DNA from: Xestospongia bergquistia | Lineage: Eukaryota > Porifera > Demospongiae > Haplosclerida > Petrosiidae | Reading direction: 5' to 3' | Assembly: GCA_963965975.1 (NCBI GenBank) | Contig: OZ014416.1 | Span: forward strand, 8,771,819-8,835,818 | DNA length: 64,000 bases | Shown: positions 1 to 11,700 of the stretch, piece after piece | Layout: each line of letters starts with the position of its first letter | Numbering within the stretch: the stretch's first letter is position 1 | The notes under the pieces: model-generated | The model's database searches: none | What the model saw: only the letters and a program-made list of their open reading frames with translations | What the model was told of the DNA's origin: nothing | Position numbers and translations under genes: made by a program

Positions 1-374
1 CTTCTGGAGCTAACCAATACAATAGCATTGTTAGTGGTAGACAAACGGTTAGTAAACATTATAATTAATGAATTATTAACTTTTGATAATAGGGTCATGT
101 TCATTGGGCCCCTGAGGTTTAATAGCCCCTGTTATTCATTTATTAATAACAACATTATTTTATTGAACTTTTCTGTTAATATTACTGCTATAATAGACAC
201 ATTGTACAACTATAATAGTGTTTAAAATGGCAGAAATCAAGTAATTCATTACAATCATTGTGTCTCCTACTTCAACAGCAGTTGTAAAGACACGAGCTAA
301 GAGAGAGAGATAGAGAAACAGATTAATAACTTTATTAATAATAGTTCTCTTAAAGAGACTTAGTATGAAGGATG
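1..374. other. Intergenic, no gene seen
   Basis: AT-rich sequence leading into the 58-bp satellite. It has a short GA-rich run near 300-315. The only long open frame (28-225) is low-complexity, lacks a family resemblance and shows no splice or promoter context, so I do not call it. Confidence 0.6.
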
Positions 375-3300
375 CCCTCTATATTGAGGACACTTGTTCT
401 AGTCCCATACTAATACTTTAGTGTATTATACAACCTCTATATTGAGGACACTTGTTCTAGTCCCATACTAATACTTTAGTGTATTATACAACCTCTATAT
501 TAAGGACACTTGTTCTAGTCTCATACTAATACTTTAGTGTACTATACAACCTCTATATTAAGCACACTTGTTCTAGTCTCATACTAATACTTTAGTGTAT
601 TATACAACCTCTATATTGAGGACACTTGTTCTAGTCTCATACTAATACTTTAGTGTATTATACAACCTCTATATTGAGGACACTTGTTCTAGTCCTATAC
701 TAATACTTTAGTGTATTATACAACCTCTATATTGAGGACACTTGTTCTAGTCCCATACTAATACTTTAGTGTATTATACAACCTCTATATTGAGGACACT
801 TGTTCTAGTCCTATACTAATACTTTAGTGTATTATACAACCTCTATATTGAGGACACTTGTTCTAGTCCCATACTAATACTTTAGTGTATTATACAACCT
901 CTATATTGAGGACACTTGTTCTAGTCCCATACTAATACTTTAGTGTATTATACAACCTCTATATTGAGGACACTTGTTCTAGTCCCATACTAATACTTTA
1001 GTGTATTATACAACCTCTATATTGAGGACACTTGTTCTAGTCCTATACTAATACTTTAGTGTATTATACAACCTCTATATTGAGGACACTTGTTCTAGTC
1101 CCATACTAATACTTTAGTGTATTATACAACCTCTATATTGAGGACACTTGTTCTAGTCCCATACTAATACTTTAGTGTATTATACAACCTCTATATTGAG
1201 GACACTTGTTCTAGTCTCATACTAATACTTTAGTGTATTATACAACCTCTATATTGAGGACACTTGTTCTAGTCCCATACTAATACTTTAGTGTACTATA
1301 CAACCTCTATATTGAGGACACTTGTTCTAGTCTCATACTAATACTTTAGTGTATTATACAACCTCTATATTGAGGACACTTGTTCTAGTCCCATACTAAT
1401 ACTTTAGTGTACTATACAACCTCTATATTGAGGACACTTGTTCTAGTCTCATACTAATACTTTAGTGTACTATACAACCTCTATATTGAGGACACTTGTT
1501 CTAGTCTCATACTAATACTTTAGTGTATTATACAACCTCTATATTGAGGACACTTGTTCTAGTCTCATACTAATACTTTAGTGTACTATACAACCTCTAT
1601 ATTGAGGACACTTGTTCTAGTCTCATACTAATACTTTAGTGTACTATACAACCTCTATATTGAGGACACTTGTTCTAGTCTCATACTAATACTTTAGTGT
1701 ACTATACAACCTCTATATTGAGGACACTTGTTCTAGTCTCATACTAATACTTTAGTGTACTATACAACCTCTATATTGAGGACACTTGTTCTAGTCCCAT
1801 ACTAATACTTTAGTGTATTATACAACCTCTATATTGAGGACACTTGTTCTAGTCTCATACTAATACTTTAGTGTACTATACAACCTCTATGTTGAGGACA
1901 CTTGTTCTAGTCCCATACTAATACTTTAGTGTATTATACAACCTCTATATTGAGGACACTTGTTCTAGTCCCATACTAATACTTTAGTGTATTATACAAC
2001 CTCTATATTAAGGACACTTGTTCTAGTCTCATACTAATACTTTAGTGTACTATACAACCTCTATATTGAGGACACTTGTTCTAGTCTCATACTAATACTT
2101 TAGTGTACTATACAACCTCTATATTGAGGACACTTGTTCTAGTCCCATACTAATACTTTAGTGTATTATACAACCTCTATATTGAGGACACTTGTTCTAG
2201 TCTCATACTAATACTTTAGTGTACTATACAACCTCTATGTTGAGGACACTTGTTCTAGTCCCATACTAATACTTTAGTGTATTATACAACCTCTATATTG
2301 AGGACACTTGTTCTAGTCCCATACTAATACTTTAGTGTATTATACAACCTCTATATTAAGGACACTTGTTCTAGTCTCATACTAATACTTTAGTGTACTA
2401 TACAACCTCTATATTGAGGACACTTGTTCTAGTCCCATACTAATACTTTAGTGTATTATACAACCTCTATATTGAGGACACTTGTTCTAGTCCCATACTA
2501 ATACTTTAGTGTATTATACAACCTCTATATTGAGGACACTTGTTCTAGTCCCATACTAATACTTTAGTGTATTATACAACCTCTATATTAAGGACACTTG
2601 TTCTAGTCCCATACTAATACTTTAGTGTATTATACAACCTCTATATTGAGGACACTTGTTCTAGTCCCATACTAATACTTTAGTGTATTATACAACCTCT
2701 ATATTAAGGACACTTGTTCTAGTCTCATACTAATACTTTAGTGTACTATACAACCTCTATATTGAGGACACTTGTTCTAGTCTCATACTAATACTTTAGT
2801 GTATTATACAACCTCTATATTGAGGACACTTGTTCTAGTCTCATACTAATACTTTAGTGTATTATACAACCTCTATATTGAGGACACTTGTTCTAGTCCT
2901 ATACTAATACTTTAGTGTATTATACAACCTCTATATTGAGGACACTTGTTCTAGTCCCATACTAATACTTTAGTGTATTATACAACCTCTATATTGAGGA
3001 CACTTGTTCTAGTCCTATACTAATACTTTAGTGTATTATACAACCTCTATATTGAGGACACTTGTTCTAGTCCCATACTAATACTTTAGTGTATTATACA
3101 ACCTCTATATTGAGGACACTTGTTCTAGTCCCATACTAATACTTTAGTGTATTATACAACCTCTATATTGAGGACACTTGTTCTAGTCCTATACTAATAC
3201 TTTAGTGTATTATACAACCTCTATATTGAGGACACTTGTTCTAGTCCCATACTAATACTTTAGTGTATTATACAACCTCTATATTGAGGACACTTGTTCT

Positions 3301-5441
3301 AGTCCCATACTAATACTTTAGTGTATTATACAACCTCTATATTGAGGACACTTGTTCTAGTCTCATACTAATACTTTAGTGTATTATACAACCTCTATAT
3401 TGAGGACACTTGTTCTAGTCCTATACTAATACTTTAGTGTACTATACAACCTCTATATTGAGGACACTTGTTCTAGTCCCATACTAATACTTTAGTGTAC
3501 TATACAACCTCTATATTGAGGACACTTGTTCTAGTCCCATACTAATACTTTAGTGTACTATACAACCTCTATATTGAGGACACTTGTTCTAGTCCCATAC
3601 TAATACTTTAGTGTATTATACAACCTCTATATTGAGGACACTTGTTCTAGTCTCATACTAATACTTTAGTGTATTATACAACCTCTATATTGAGGACACT
3701 TGTTCTAGTCTCATACTAATACTTTAATGTATTATACAACCTCTATATTGAGGACACTTGTTCTAGTCCCATACTAATACTTTAGTGTACTATACAACCT
3801 CTATATTGAGGACACTTGTTCTAGTCTCATACTAATACTTTAGTGTACTATACAACCTCTATATTGAGGACACTTGTTCTAGTCCCATACTAATACTTTA
3901 GTGTACTATACAACCTCTATATTGAGGACACTTGTTCTAGTCCCATACTAATACTTTAGTGTATTATACAACCTCTATATTGAGGACACTTGTTCTAGTC
4001 TCATACTAATACTTTAGTGTATTATACAACCTCTATATTGAGGACACTTGTTCTAGTCCCATACTAATACTTTAGTGTACTATACAACCTCTATATTGAG
4101 GACACTTGTTCTAGTCTCATACTAATACTTTAGTGTACTATACAACCTCTATATTGAGGACACTTGTTCTAGTCTCATACTAATACTTTAGTGTATTATA
4201 CAACCTCTATATTGAGGACACTTGTTCTAGTCCCATACTAATACTTTAGTGTACTATACAACCTCTATATTGAGGACACTTGTTCTAGTCTCATACTAAT
4301 ACTTTAGTGTACTATACAACCTCTATATTGAGGACACTTGTTCTAGTCCCATACTAATACTTTAGTGTATTATACAACCTCTATATTGAGGACACTTGTT
4401 CTAGTCCCATACTAATACTTTAGTGTATTATACAACCTCTATATTGAGGACACTTGTTCTAGTCCCATACTAATACTTTAGTGTATTATACAACCTCTAT
4501 ATTGAGGACACTTGTTCTAGTCCCATACTAATACTTTAGTGTATTATACAACCTCTATATTGAGGACACTTGTTCTAGTCCCATACTAATACTTTAGTGT
4601 ATTATACAACCTCTATATTGAGGACACTTGTTCTAGTCCCATACTAATACTTTAGTGTATTATACAACCTCTATATTGAGGACACTTGTTCTAGTCCCAT
4701 ACTAATACTTTAGTGTATTATACAACCTCTATATTGAGGACACTTGTTCTAGTCCCATACTAATACTTTAGTGTATTATACAACCTCTATATTGAGGACA
4801 CTTGTTCTAGTCCCATACTAATACTTTAGTGTATTATACAACCTCTATATTGAGGACACTTGTTCTAGTCCCATACTAATACTTTAGTGTATTATACAAC
4901 CTCTATATTGAGGACACTTGTTCTAGTCCCATACTAATACTTTAGTGTATTATACAACCTCTATATTGAGGACACTTGTTCTAGTCTCATACTAATACTT
5001 TAGTGTATTATACAACCTCTATATTGAGGACACTTGTTCTAGTCCCATACTAATACTTTAGTGTATTATACAACCTCTATATTGAGGACACTTGTTCTAG
5101 TCCCATACTAATACTTTAGTGTATTATACAACCTCTATATTGAGGACACTTGTTCTAGTCTCATACTAATACTTTAGTGTATTATACAACCTCTATATTG
5201 AGGACACTTGTTCTAGTCCCATACTAATACTTTAGTGTATTATACAACCTCTATATTGAGGACACTTGTTCTAGTCTCATACTAATACTTTAGTGTATTA
5301 TACAACCTCTATATTGAGGACACTTGTTCTAGTCCCATACTAATACTTTAGTGTATTATACAACCTCTATATTGAGGACACTTGTTCTAGTCCCATACTA
5401 ATACTTTAGTGTATTATACAACCTCTATATTGAGGACACTT
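375..5441. repeat. 58-bp tandem satellite, about 87 units
   Basis: The unit starts CCTCTATATTGAGGACACTT and repeats every 58 bp. Unit starts at 376, 434, 492 and 5422 differ by exact multiples of 58, so about 87 full units plus a partial one lie in one phase with no net indel. Variation is almost all point changes: a CCC/CTC/CCT choice before ATACTAATAC, and GTGTATTA versus GTGTACTA. CCTC-TATATT-GAGG can form a small hairpin. A rare variant (TGTTGAG instead of TATTGAG) occurs at about 1891 and 2239, exactly six units apart and followed by the same variant order, which points to block duplication by unequal exchange. There is no coding potential. Confidence 0.97.
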
Positions 5442-6314
5442 CATACCAAGGACAGTGTCCCATAGTGTCTGCTGTAGAGAATGGTTACTTACCCCAGCAG
5501 TTATATGTTGCAATGCTCCAAGTCAATGTACTGACATTAGCTGATGTTTTACTGGAATAAAGTGCATTGATTTGTAACAATTTACTACTGGATGATATCA
5601 GGATACCTACAGACTATAAATTATAGAAATATGGGATATAGGTTGCCATGGTAACTGACCATTAACGCATTTAAAATGCTGATAGGAATAACTCGATACA
5701 TAGTTCCCATAAAGAAACTAATTATCCTATTAATAAACAGTAATTAATTAAACATTAATTAATAGGATTAACCCCTTACATTACAGCATAGGATGTATTT
5801 TCTTGATTCCATGACTTACTAAAAGTGACTGCTAGTATTATAATTACGATACCTAAAAAAGACAGATTCCCATACCAGCAGTATGAGACTGAGACCTACT
5901 TTGTATTAAACAAAGCACAACATCAAGATAGGTTGTGATGTCATAGCTGTAGACATATGCATAAGCAATACCAGTAGAATATCTGAAAAGGAAATTCCAT
6001 TTAAGATACTTTAGATGTTAAGATGTTACCCAAATATTTCTAGCCAATATCCTCGTATACTGATTCCTCTAGTGTCAGTAGCTTGATATGTCCTCCATAC
6101 TTGAGGTAATTTCATACAAACACTCAATAAAATCACACTATAACTCAGTATACGACTTATAAGCAGCAGTGGAGCAACCATGTTTCAACACGTTTCAGCC
6201 ACACCCCCTAATTATGTAATCATAATTTCTCTTTTTGCAATAAATAATAATAATTTAATTTATATTTAAATAATAAAACATTATTTTAAAAAAAGAATTT
6301 TGGAGTTATTTAAA
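5442..6314. other. Intergenic, no gene seen
   Basis: AT-rich DNA between the satellite and the 3' end of the first gene. The only structured item is a perfect 14-bp palindrome-like X-box sequence, GTTGCCATGGTAAC, at 5642-5655. Runs of TTAATTAA-type sequence occur near 5730-5770. No convincing ORF or RNA gene was found. Confidence 0.5.
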
Positions 6315-7376
6315 TTAAGTTTCTTCATTTTTCACATGAGAATCAATAACTTCATCATCATCATGTGATTGGTCTTTCACTGATAATTTTAAAACCTAAA
6401 ATATTATAAATATTATTATTATAAATAAACTATTAAACAATATCTCTATACCGATAATCCACCAGCAGTAGCAGGTCTTGTCTCAACCTACAAAAAAATA
6501 TTAATTTTAATATGTTTGTTTTATTTCTCTACCTTCTTTTTTGGTCGTGAAGATTCTGGATAAGCTGTGATCATTTCTGTCAATTCTGCATTTTTTCTCC
6601 ATGAATCAACACAGTCACTAACTCGATACATTGGTTGTACTTTTTGTAATCTGTCCAGCATAGCCTGAAGTATGAAAATAGACGCATAAAACCTCTTAAA
6701 TAAATGCAATGGATGTATAAAGGATATGTGAGTTGTTTAATGGATACATACTTTGTTTTCTTTAGCAACTCTTTCTAATTCTCGTTGTCGTTGTAAATCA
6801 TTTAGACTAAACAATTCAAACAATAGATAATTAACAACTACAATAGATAATTAGGTAATAACAACTATAATTGGTAATTAGGTAATTAACAACTACAATA
6901 GATAATTAAGTTTGTACCTGTGATGTTGGTAAGTATTCCAGTGATCCACGCTTCCTTTGGTGCTCATAATATGCTGCATTTTATGGAGCAATGTCATGTT
7001 ATCTCTGTCTATTATCTGTGTTCGCTCCAACTCCATCTAATGGACAGATAGGAAGTATGAATGGACGGATGATTTAAGTAATGGATGGTTGGTTGAAGTA
7101 AGAGATAGATAATTAACATAAATGCATTAATACATTTTTCAATGGATCATACTTGTTGTTTTTTTTGTTTTTGAATTATGTGAGGATGAACAACTGGTGC
7201 CTTAGTGTCTACCATTGGTTTGGCACTCTTTAACTAAAAGAAAGATAAAGAAGGTAACAGTTTAAAGATAATAGACTTACTCTTCTCTTGTGTTCTTGAT
7301 AATACGCCTCATCCCAGCGTTTTTGTAATAGTTTATTGCCACAAGGTAATGTTGGTTGGTAAGAACGATGACTCAT
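6315..7376 (-). CDS. CFAP97D1: CFAP97 domain-containing protein (CFAP97D-like, copy 1)
   Basis: Seven exons on the minus strand: 7376-7281, 7233-7153, 7036-6918, 6806-6752, 6664-6533, 6487-6452, 6395-6315. All have GT/AG borders and join in frame to 199 residues ending in TAA. The N-terminus has the LQKRWDEAYY block. The middle carries AKPMVDTKAPVVHPH, then a basic coiled region (MELERTQIIDRDNMTLLHKMQHIM). The C-terminal part continues LNDLQRQRELERVAKENKAM. This order is the CFAP97 (hemingway/KIAA1430-like) domain, whose members act in axoneme and flagellum assembly. Start and exon layout follow the divergent paralogue at 7600. The tail after residue 170 is acidic and not conserved. The family call is firm; D1 versus D2 is not resolvable here. 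Confidence 0.82.
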
Positions 7377-7599
7377 TACAAGAAACCTTTCTGATTCCCT
7401 CCTTTGTTAAGTGTCTTTCAAGTTTCCTCGAGGCGATTTATAGTTGTATTGTTGCTATGACGACGGGCTACGCTTTGCAATCCCGCCCACGCACACCCCC
7501 CTCCGTTAAAATTTTATCTCCGAGGGTACGCATTATTCGAAGAAAATAAAGAGTTATTAAAAACATTCAAGTGCTTTAAGTTTCTCTAACTCTAACAAA
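7377..7599. promoter_or_regulatory. Divergent promoter of the CFAP97D pair, with X-box-like site
   Basis: The two start codons are 223 bp apart and point outward. The interval is more GC-rich than its surroundings. It contains an RFX X-box-like sequence GTTGCTATGACGAC at 7451-7464 (one or two mismatches to GTTNCCATGGNAAC) and a GC box (CCCGCCCA) near 7482. RFX factors drive ciliary genes in animals, so a shared ciliary promoter fits; this is inference from motif and position. Confidence 0.55.
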
Positions 7600-8592
7600 A
7601 TGCAGAGGAAACATAAAGCGTCATCTTATCAACCTCTCACTCCAGCAAATAATATGATACTTAAGAAAAAATGGGATCAAACACGATTTGATATGCACCG
7701 CAACAAGGTGACATCACTGTACATAATGACACTATATAAAATATAATCCCTTTTAGAAACTCTGTATTTAACTATCTTTATGCTTATGTTTACACTATAA
7801 ATATAATATTGTATTGTTCCAGTATCTATTCATGTACTATTAAATTCCACATAAACTCTTTGGTAGGTACGTGAAGCTAAAGCTATGATTGATAACAAAC
7901 CTCCAGCTACATACATGCATCTCCACCTCAATTTAAAGAAATTACAAATGGAGGAAGAACGTCGAGCAACTATAGAGCGCGACAACCAAATCCTACTGGA
8001 GAAAATGTCCCATATTATGAGAACTAAAGGACAAGTTGATAACACTAATGATTATACTCAAAGAAGGTCAGCATAATATAAGATAAGTACATGTATTAAA
8101 ACTATGTTACAATAGAAGAAAATAGTTGTTTGTATGATCTGAAATATTATTGTTTTTATATTAAAATATTACTATATTCTATTATAATGTAGAAGGCAAT
8201 GTTTGTAGTTTCATTAAATATACTAATATTTTTATAATGTTCTTTTATTTTTAACTCTTTATTTTTATAGTTTGAATAAAACTAGACGTCAACGTGATTT
8301 GTTGCGAGTGACACATGAAAATCAAGCCATCCTAAAGCGTATTCAAAGCAAAGAACCACATTACAATCATTTTCAATGGCTCGATCAATGGCATATTAAT
8401 AGAGGATACATGTCTAATATATCAAAATATCCACATTCTTGGATGACTAAAGAAAAGGTATTTTTCTCAAGTTATGTCAACTCATTCCATATTTTACTGC
8501 AGGTCAAGAGTAATCAAGTCAAACCTATGAACTCAGCTAGTTCTAGAAAGAACAGTTATAATCTGCCCCCATTGATTAGGCAACCAAGTTAA
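7600..8592 (+). CDS. CFAP97D2: CFAP97 domain-containing protein (CFAP97D-like, copy 2)
   Basis: Four exons, 7600-7707, 7867-8066, 8271-8457 and 8503-8592, give 194 residues. Visible blocks are KKWDQTRFDMHRNK near residues 23-36, AKAMIDNKPPATYMHLHLNL, MEEERRATIERDNQILLEKM, then LNKTRRQRDLLRVTHENQ and HFQWLDQWHINRGYMSNI, the full CFAP97D signature and closer to vertebrate D1/D2 proteins than the neighbour. It is predicted to be a small axonemal/sperm flagellum protein. Intron 3 (8458-8502) is 45 nt, a multiple of three, and open, so retention would insert 15 residues without changing frame. Copy 1 has an extra intron where this gene has one continuous exon, so the pair is an old duplication with later intron gain or loss. 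Confidence 0.87.
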
Positions 8593-8779
8593 AAGATTAA
8601 CAAATATGAACTAAAATAACAATTAATGACTTATTAATAATAATTATTATAATATGAAAGTCGCGTGGTTTTGACCAATCAGAATTCAGTATGCGCGTGT
8701 AATAATAAGGCGGTTTTGTTAACAGCTGCTAGAGAAATGAAATAAAAATAATTTTTGTGGCTGTTATTGCTACGTTAGT

Positions 8780-11700
8780 ATGTCTTCAGTGAGTTGTAAA
8801 TAAAGTGTTTTAACAATAAAAATATTAAAAAATTGTTATCTCTTGTAGTTAGAGGATATTCTTGCTACCGTTGATGATGACAATATCTACGATCTCATAA
8901 AAAATGCTTTAAAAAAGTGCTGTTCAGTAGATTCCTCTACTAAATGTACCAAAAAATGTTTTACTGTTTTACGCAAGAAAACAATAGAGGTTTAACGGTG
9001 ATAGACATTCATTGATTGTTATCTTGTGTGTAGGCGTTAAATGGTAAACATTTGGATCATTTTCTCATAATGTTGGATACATTACGTCAATTTGCGACAC
9101 CAGCTGTTGTAAATTTTAAAAAATTTCTAACATTTGGGCTCTCAAAAATGATAAGTTTTATAAATTAAATATATATTACAATCAATGAACCTTACTTTAC
9201 ATGTTAGAATGCATGGAGAAGTTAAAAACAATGCCTGAAACTACACTGAACTGGTCGTCAGCAATAGAAGAATTTGTTAATGTTGTAGGGGTAAGAATGT
9301 ACGTATTTCCTTAATAATTAATACTAAATTAAATGTATTAGGAGATTGGGTTATACTCAAAGACTGCCAGTAATAGTGTGAGCTGTTTAATACCATCATT
9401 TATTAACTCCTTAGCTACTATGTCTTCAGTGGATATATTAAAAATTCGTATTGAGGTAATTGTCTTCGTTAGTTGATATGATTATTAATTATAGATTGCT
9501 CGAGTGCTGAATGATTTATTGAAGATCTATCCAGTCCAGAAGAAAGCAACATTATTGAAACAGAAAAACATTATTGATGATATGTTAGTATTATCATTAA
9601 AATAGTTAATAATTATTATATTTATTAGATGTTGTATTGGTGATTGTATTCATGAAGCTGGAGGTATGACTGATGATGTCATTATTTGTAATGATGATGT
9701 AATGTATGTATGTAATGTTTTAGATTTTGAATTTCAAGGTAGCTTATTGGAATGTGTGTTTCGTCTTACTGACATTGAACATCGCGAGAGATTTGCCTCA
9801 AAATGGTTTGGTAAATTTAATTTATCAGATCAATGTTTAAGTTTAAGAGAGGAACACTTTGATGTGGTAAGATCCCTAATAATTATATTAATTACTTATT
9901 AATTGTTTTGTGTCAGGACTCAAGATATTTCCTCAATAATTTAAATAATGCTTGTGGAATAAATCGAAGGTATGCCCCTGTAATAATAACTTTATTATTA
10001 ATTTATTATAATAGTGTCTATTCATTGATATGTAGTCAAGTATTTGTTGGAGCTCAAAAGGTATTAATTTTAGTTATTAATAAAAGGAGTGTACCCCTTG
10101 TTAATTATCAATTAATTTCTAGTTATCCTGTCCATCAGAAATGAATGATTTTTGGATTGATTTTAATATCGGGAGTCGATGTATTTCGTTCTTTGCTGAA
10201 GACTCAGACTCAGATCTTGAGTCTGGGAACATATGGGAATGTGTCTATATCAAACGAGAAGAAGTCAAGACATGGAAGCTTGAAGGTACAAGATCATATG
10301 ACTATCATGTGATATAATACAACTTATCATGTGACTTCTTGGCATAACTTAAATCTTTTTTTTTCGATATTAATTTTATTATTCTCAAAATTTTATTTTT
10401 TTTGTCAAGATCATACTGGTGTTCTCAGTGTTGAATTGTATGAAGTGTTACCTTTGCCATGGTCAACTCAAAGTTCTTGTAATGTTTTGTTCTACTTGTC
10501 CTCAATGGATCACATCAATGATGCTATGAATAAAACTATAGGTTATGAGAAAAGAATGACTACTTCACAGACTGTACTAAAAGGAAAAGTTAAACAGTCT
10601 ATTGTATGTGCTCCAGTTAGAATATCACTTCATTCAACAGTGGTTAGTATAATATATAGTATGGAACTGTTTTATTTGATGAATTCAGATACAACCAGAA
10701 GAAGATGATATATCTCCCATATTTCCTAATAGTCAGACTCAAATTGTGGTAAGTTGGAACTTTCTGGAACTGTTAATCGGTGTCATGCCATTTCGTCTAA
10801 TCCCATTTCGTCTAATCCCATTTTGTCTAACAAAATGGACTTTTGTCCCATTTTGTCTAATAATGTCTAATAGTGTAAAAGGTCTAAGATAAGTGGATTA
10901 AGGCCAGTAAAGGTGATGGAATTCTAATTCCAAAGAACTAATAGTGTAAAGGCTTTGATGTCTTGAAAGGTACAGTACTTAAGAGGAGCCATTTCATACA
11001 TGCAACATATTTACAGGGAAGACACTGCTTTCAAGTTGTACATCCATCAAGTGATAGCAATTGCCTTTGTTCCCCCAGCTTTTGTTAGGTTAGCTTGGAG
11101 TGGACTACAAGAAAACAAGCTGTGACAGAAGTCAGTTTAATGCAGCTGGCTGCAAGAGGGCTTCTAAGAGAAAGAACCATGAGAACAGACTGAAAACTAT
11201 TAAGAAAAAGCATGAAGCAGGAGATTACACGTTACAAAGAACTTCTTAGGGCATATAGCTATTGGGTATCTTTGTAATTACTGTGATTTAAATCAATTTA
11301 GTTTTTAGACGAAATGGGACAATTGTACATTTTGTTAGACGAAATAGGATTAGACGAAACGGGATTAGACGAAATGGCTATAAACCTGTTAATCATAGTA
11401 TCTGATCATGCATATATTACACTAGTCTGTCTTTTATTATCTTAGAATCCTCAAGTTGGTTCCCAAGAACTGACCACACCCCCTCATCAAACAATCCCTT
11501 TAGCTACTCCTCAAACATCTACTCCTAAAGATCTTGCCGTCTCAAGGGTTAACAAAAAAAATGTGAGAGGTACCCATAATAAGGTAATATTAGAGTATAT
11601 ATGGTATCTTAATGTTCTTCTCAGATATCTAATAGTACTTTATCATTTACTGATTGTCATGTTAATAAGTCTTCTGTTTGTGAGGGTAATTCATTAATAT

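Noticed and set aside
375-5441. CRISPR-like array
   Set aside because: Every base of the unit repeats; there are no unique spacers, and the DNA is clearly animal.
9664-9723. Coding continuation MTDDVIICNDDVMYVCNV in SYCP2
   Set aside because: Treating it as a 60-bp intron restores the family alignment (EAGDFEFQG); the open frame is a shadow.
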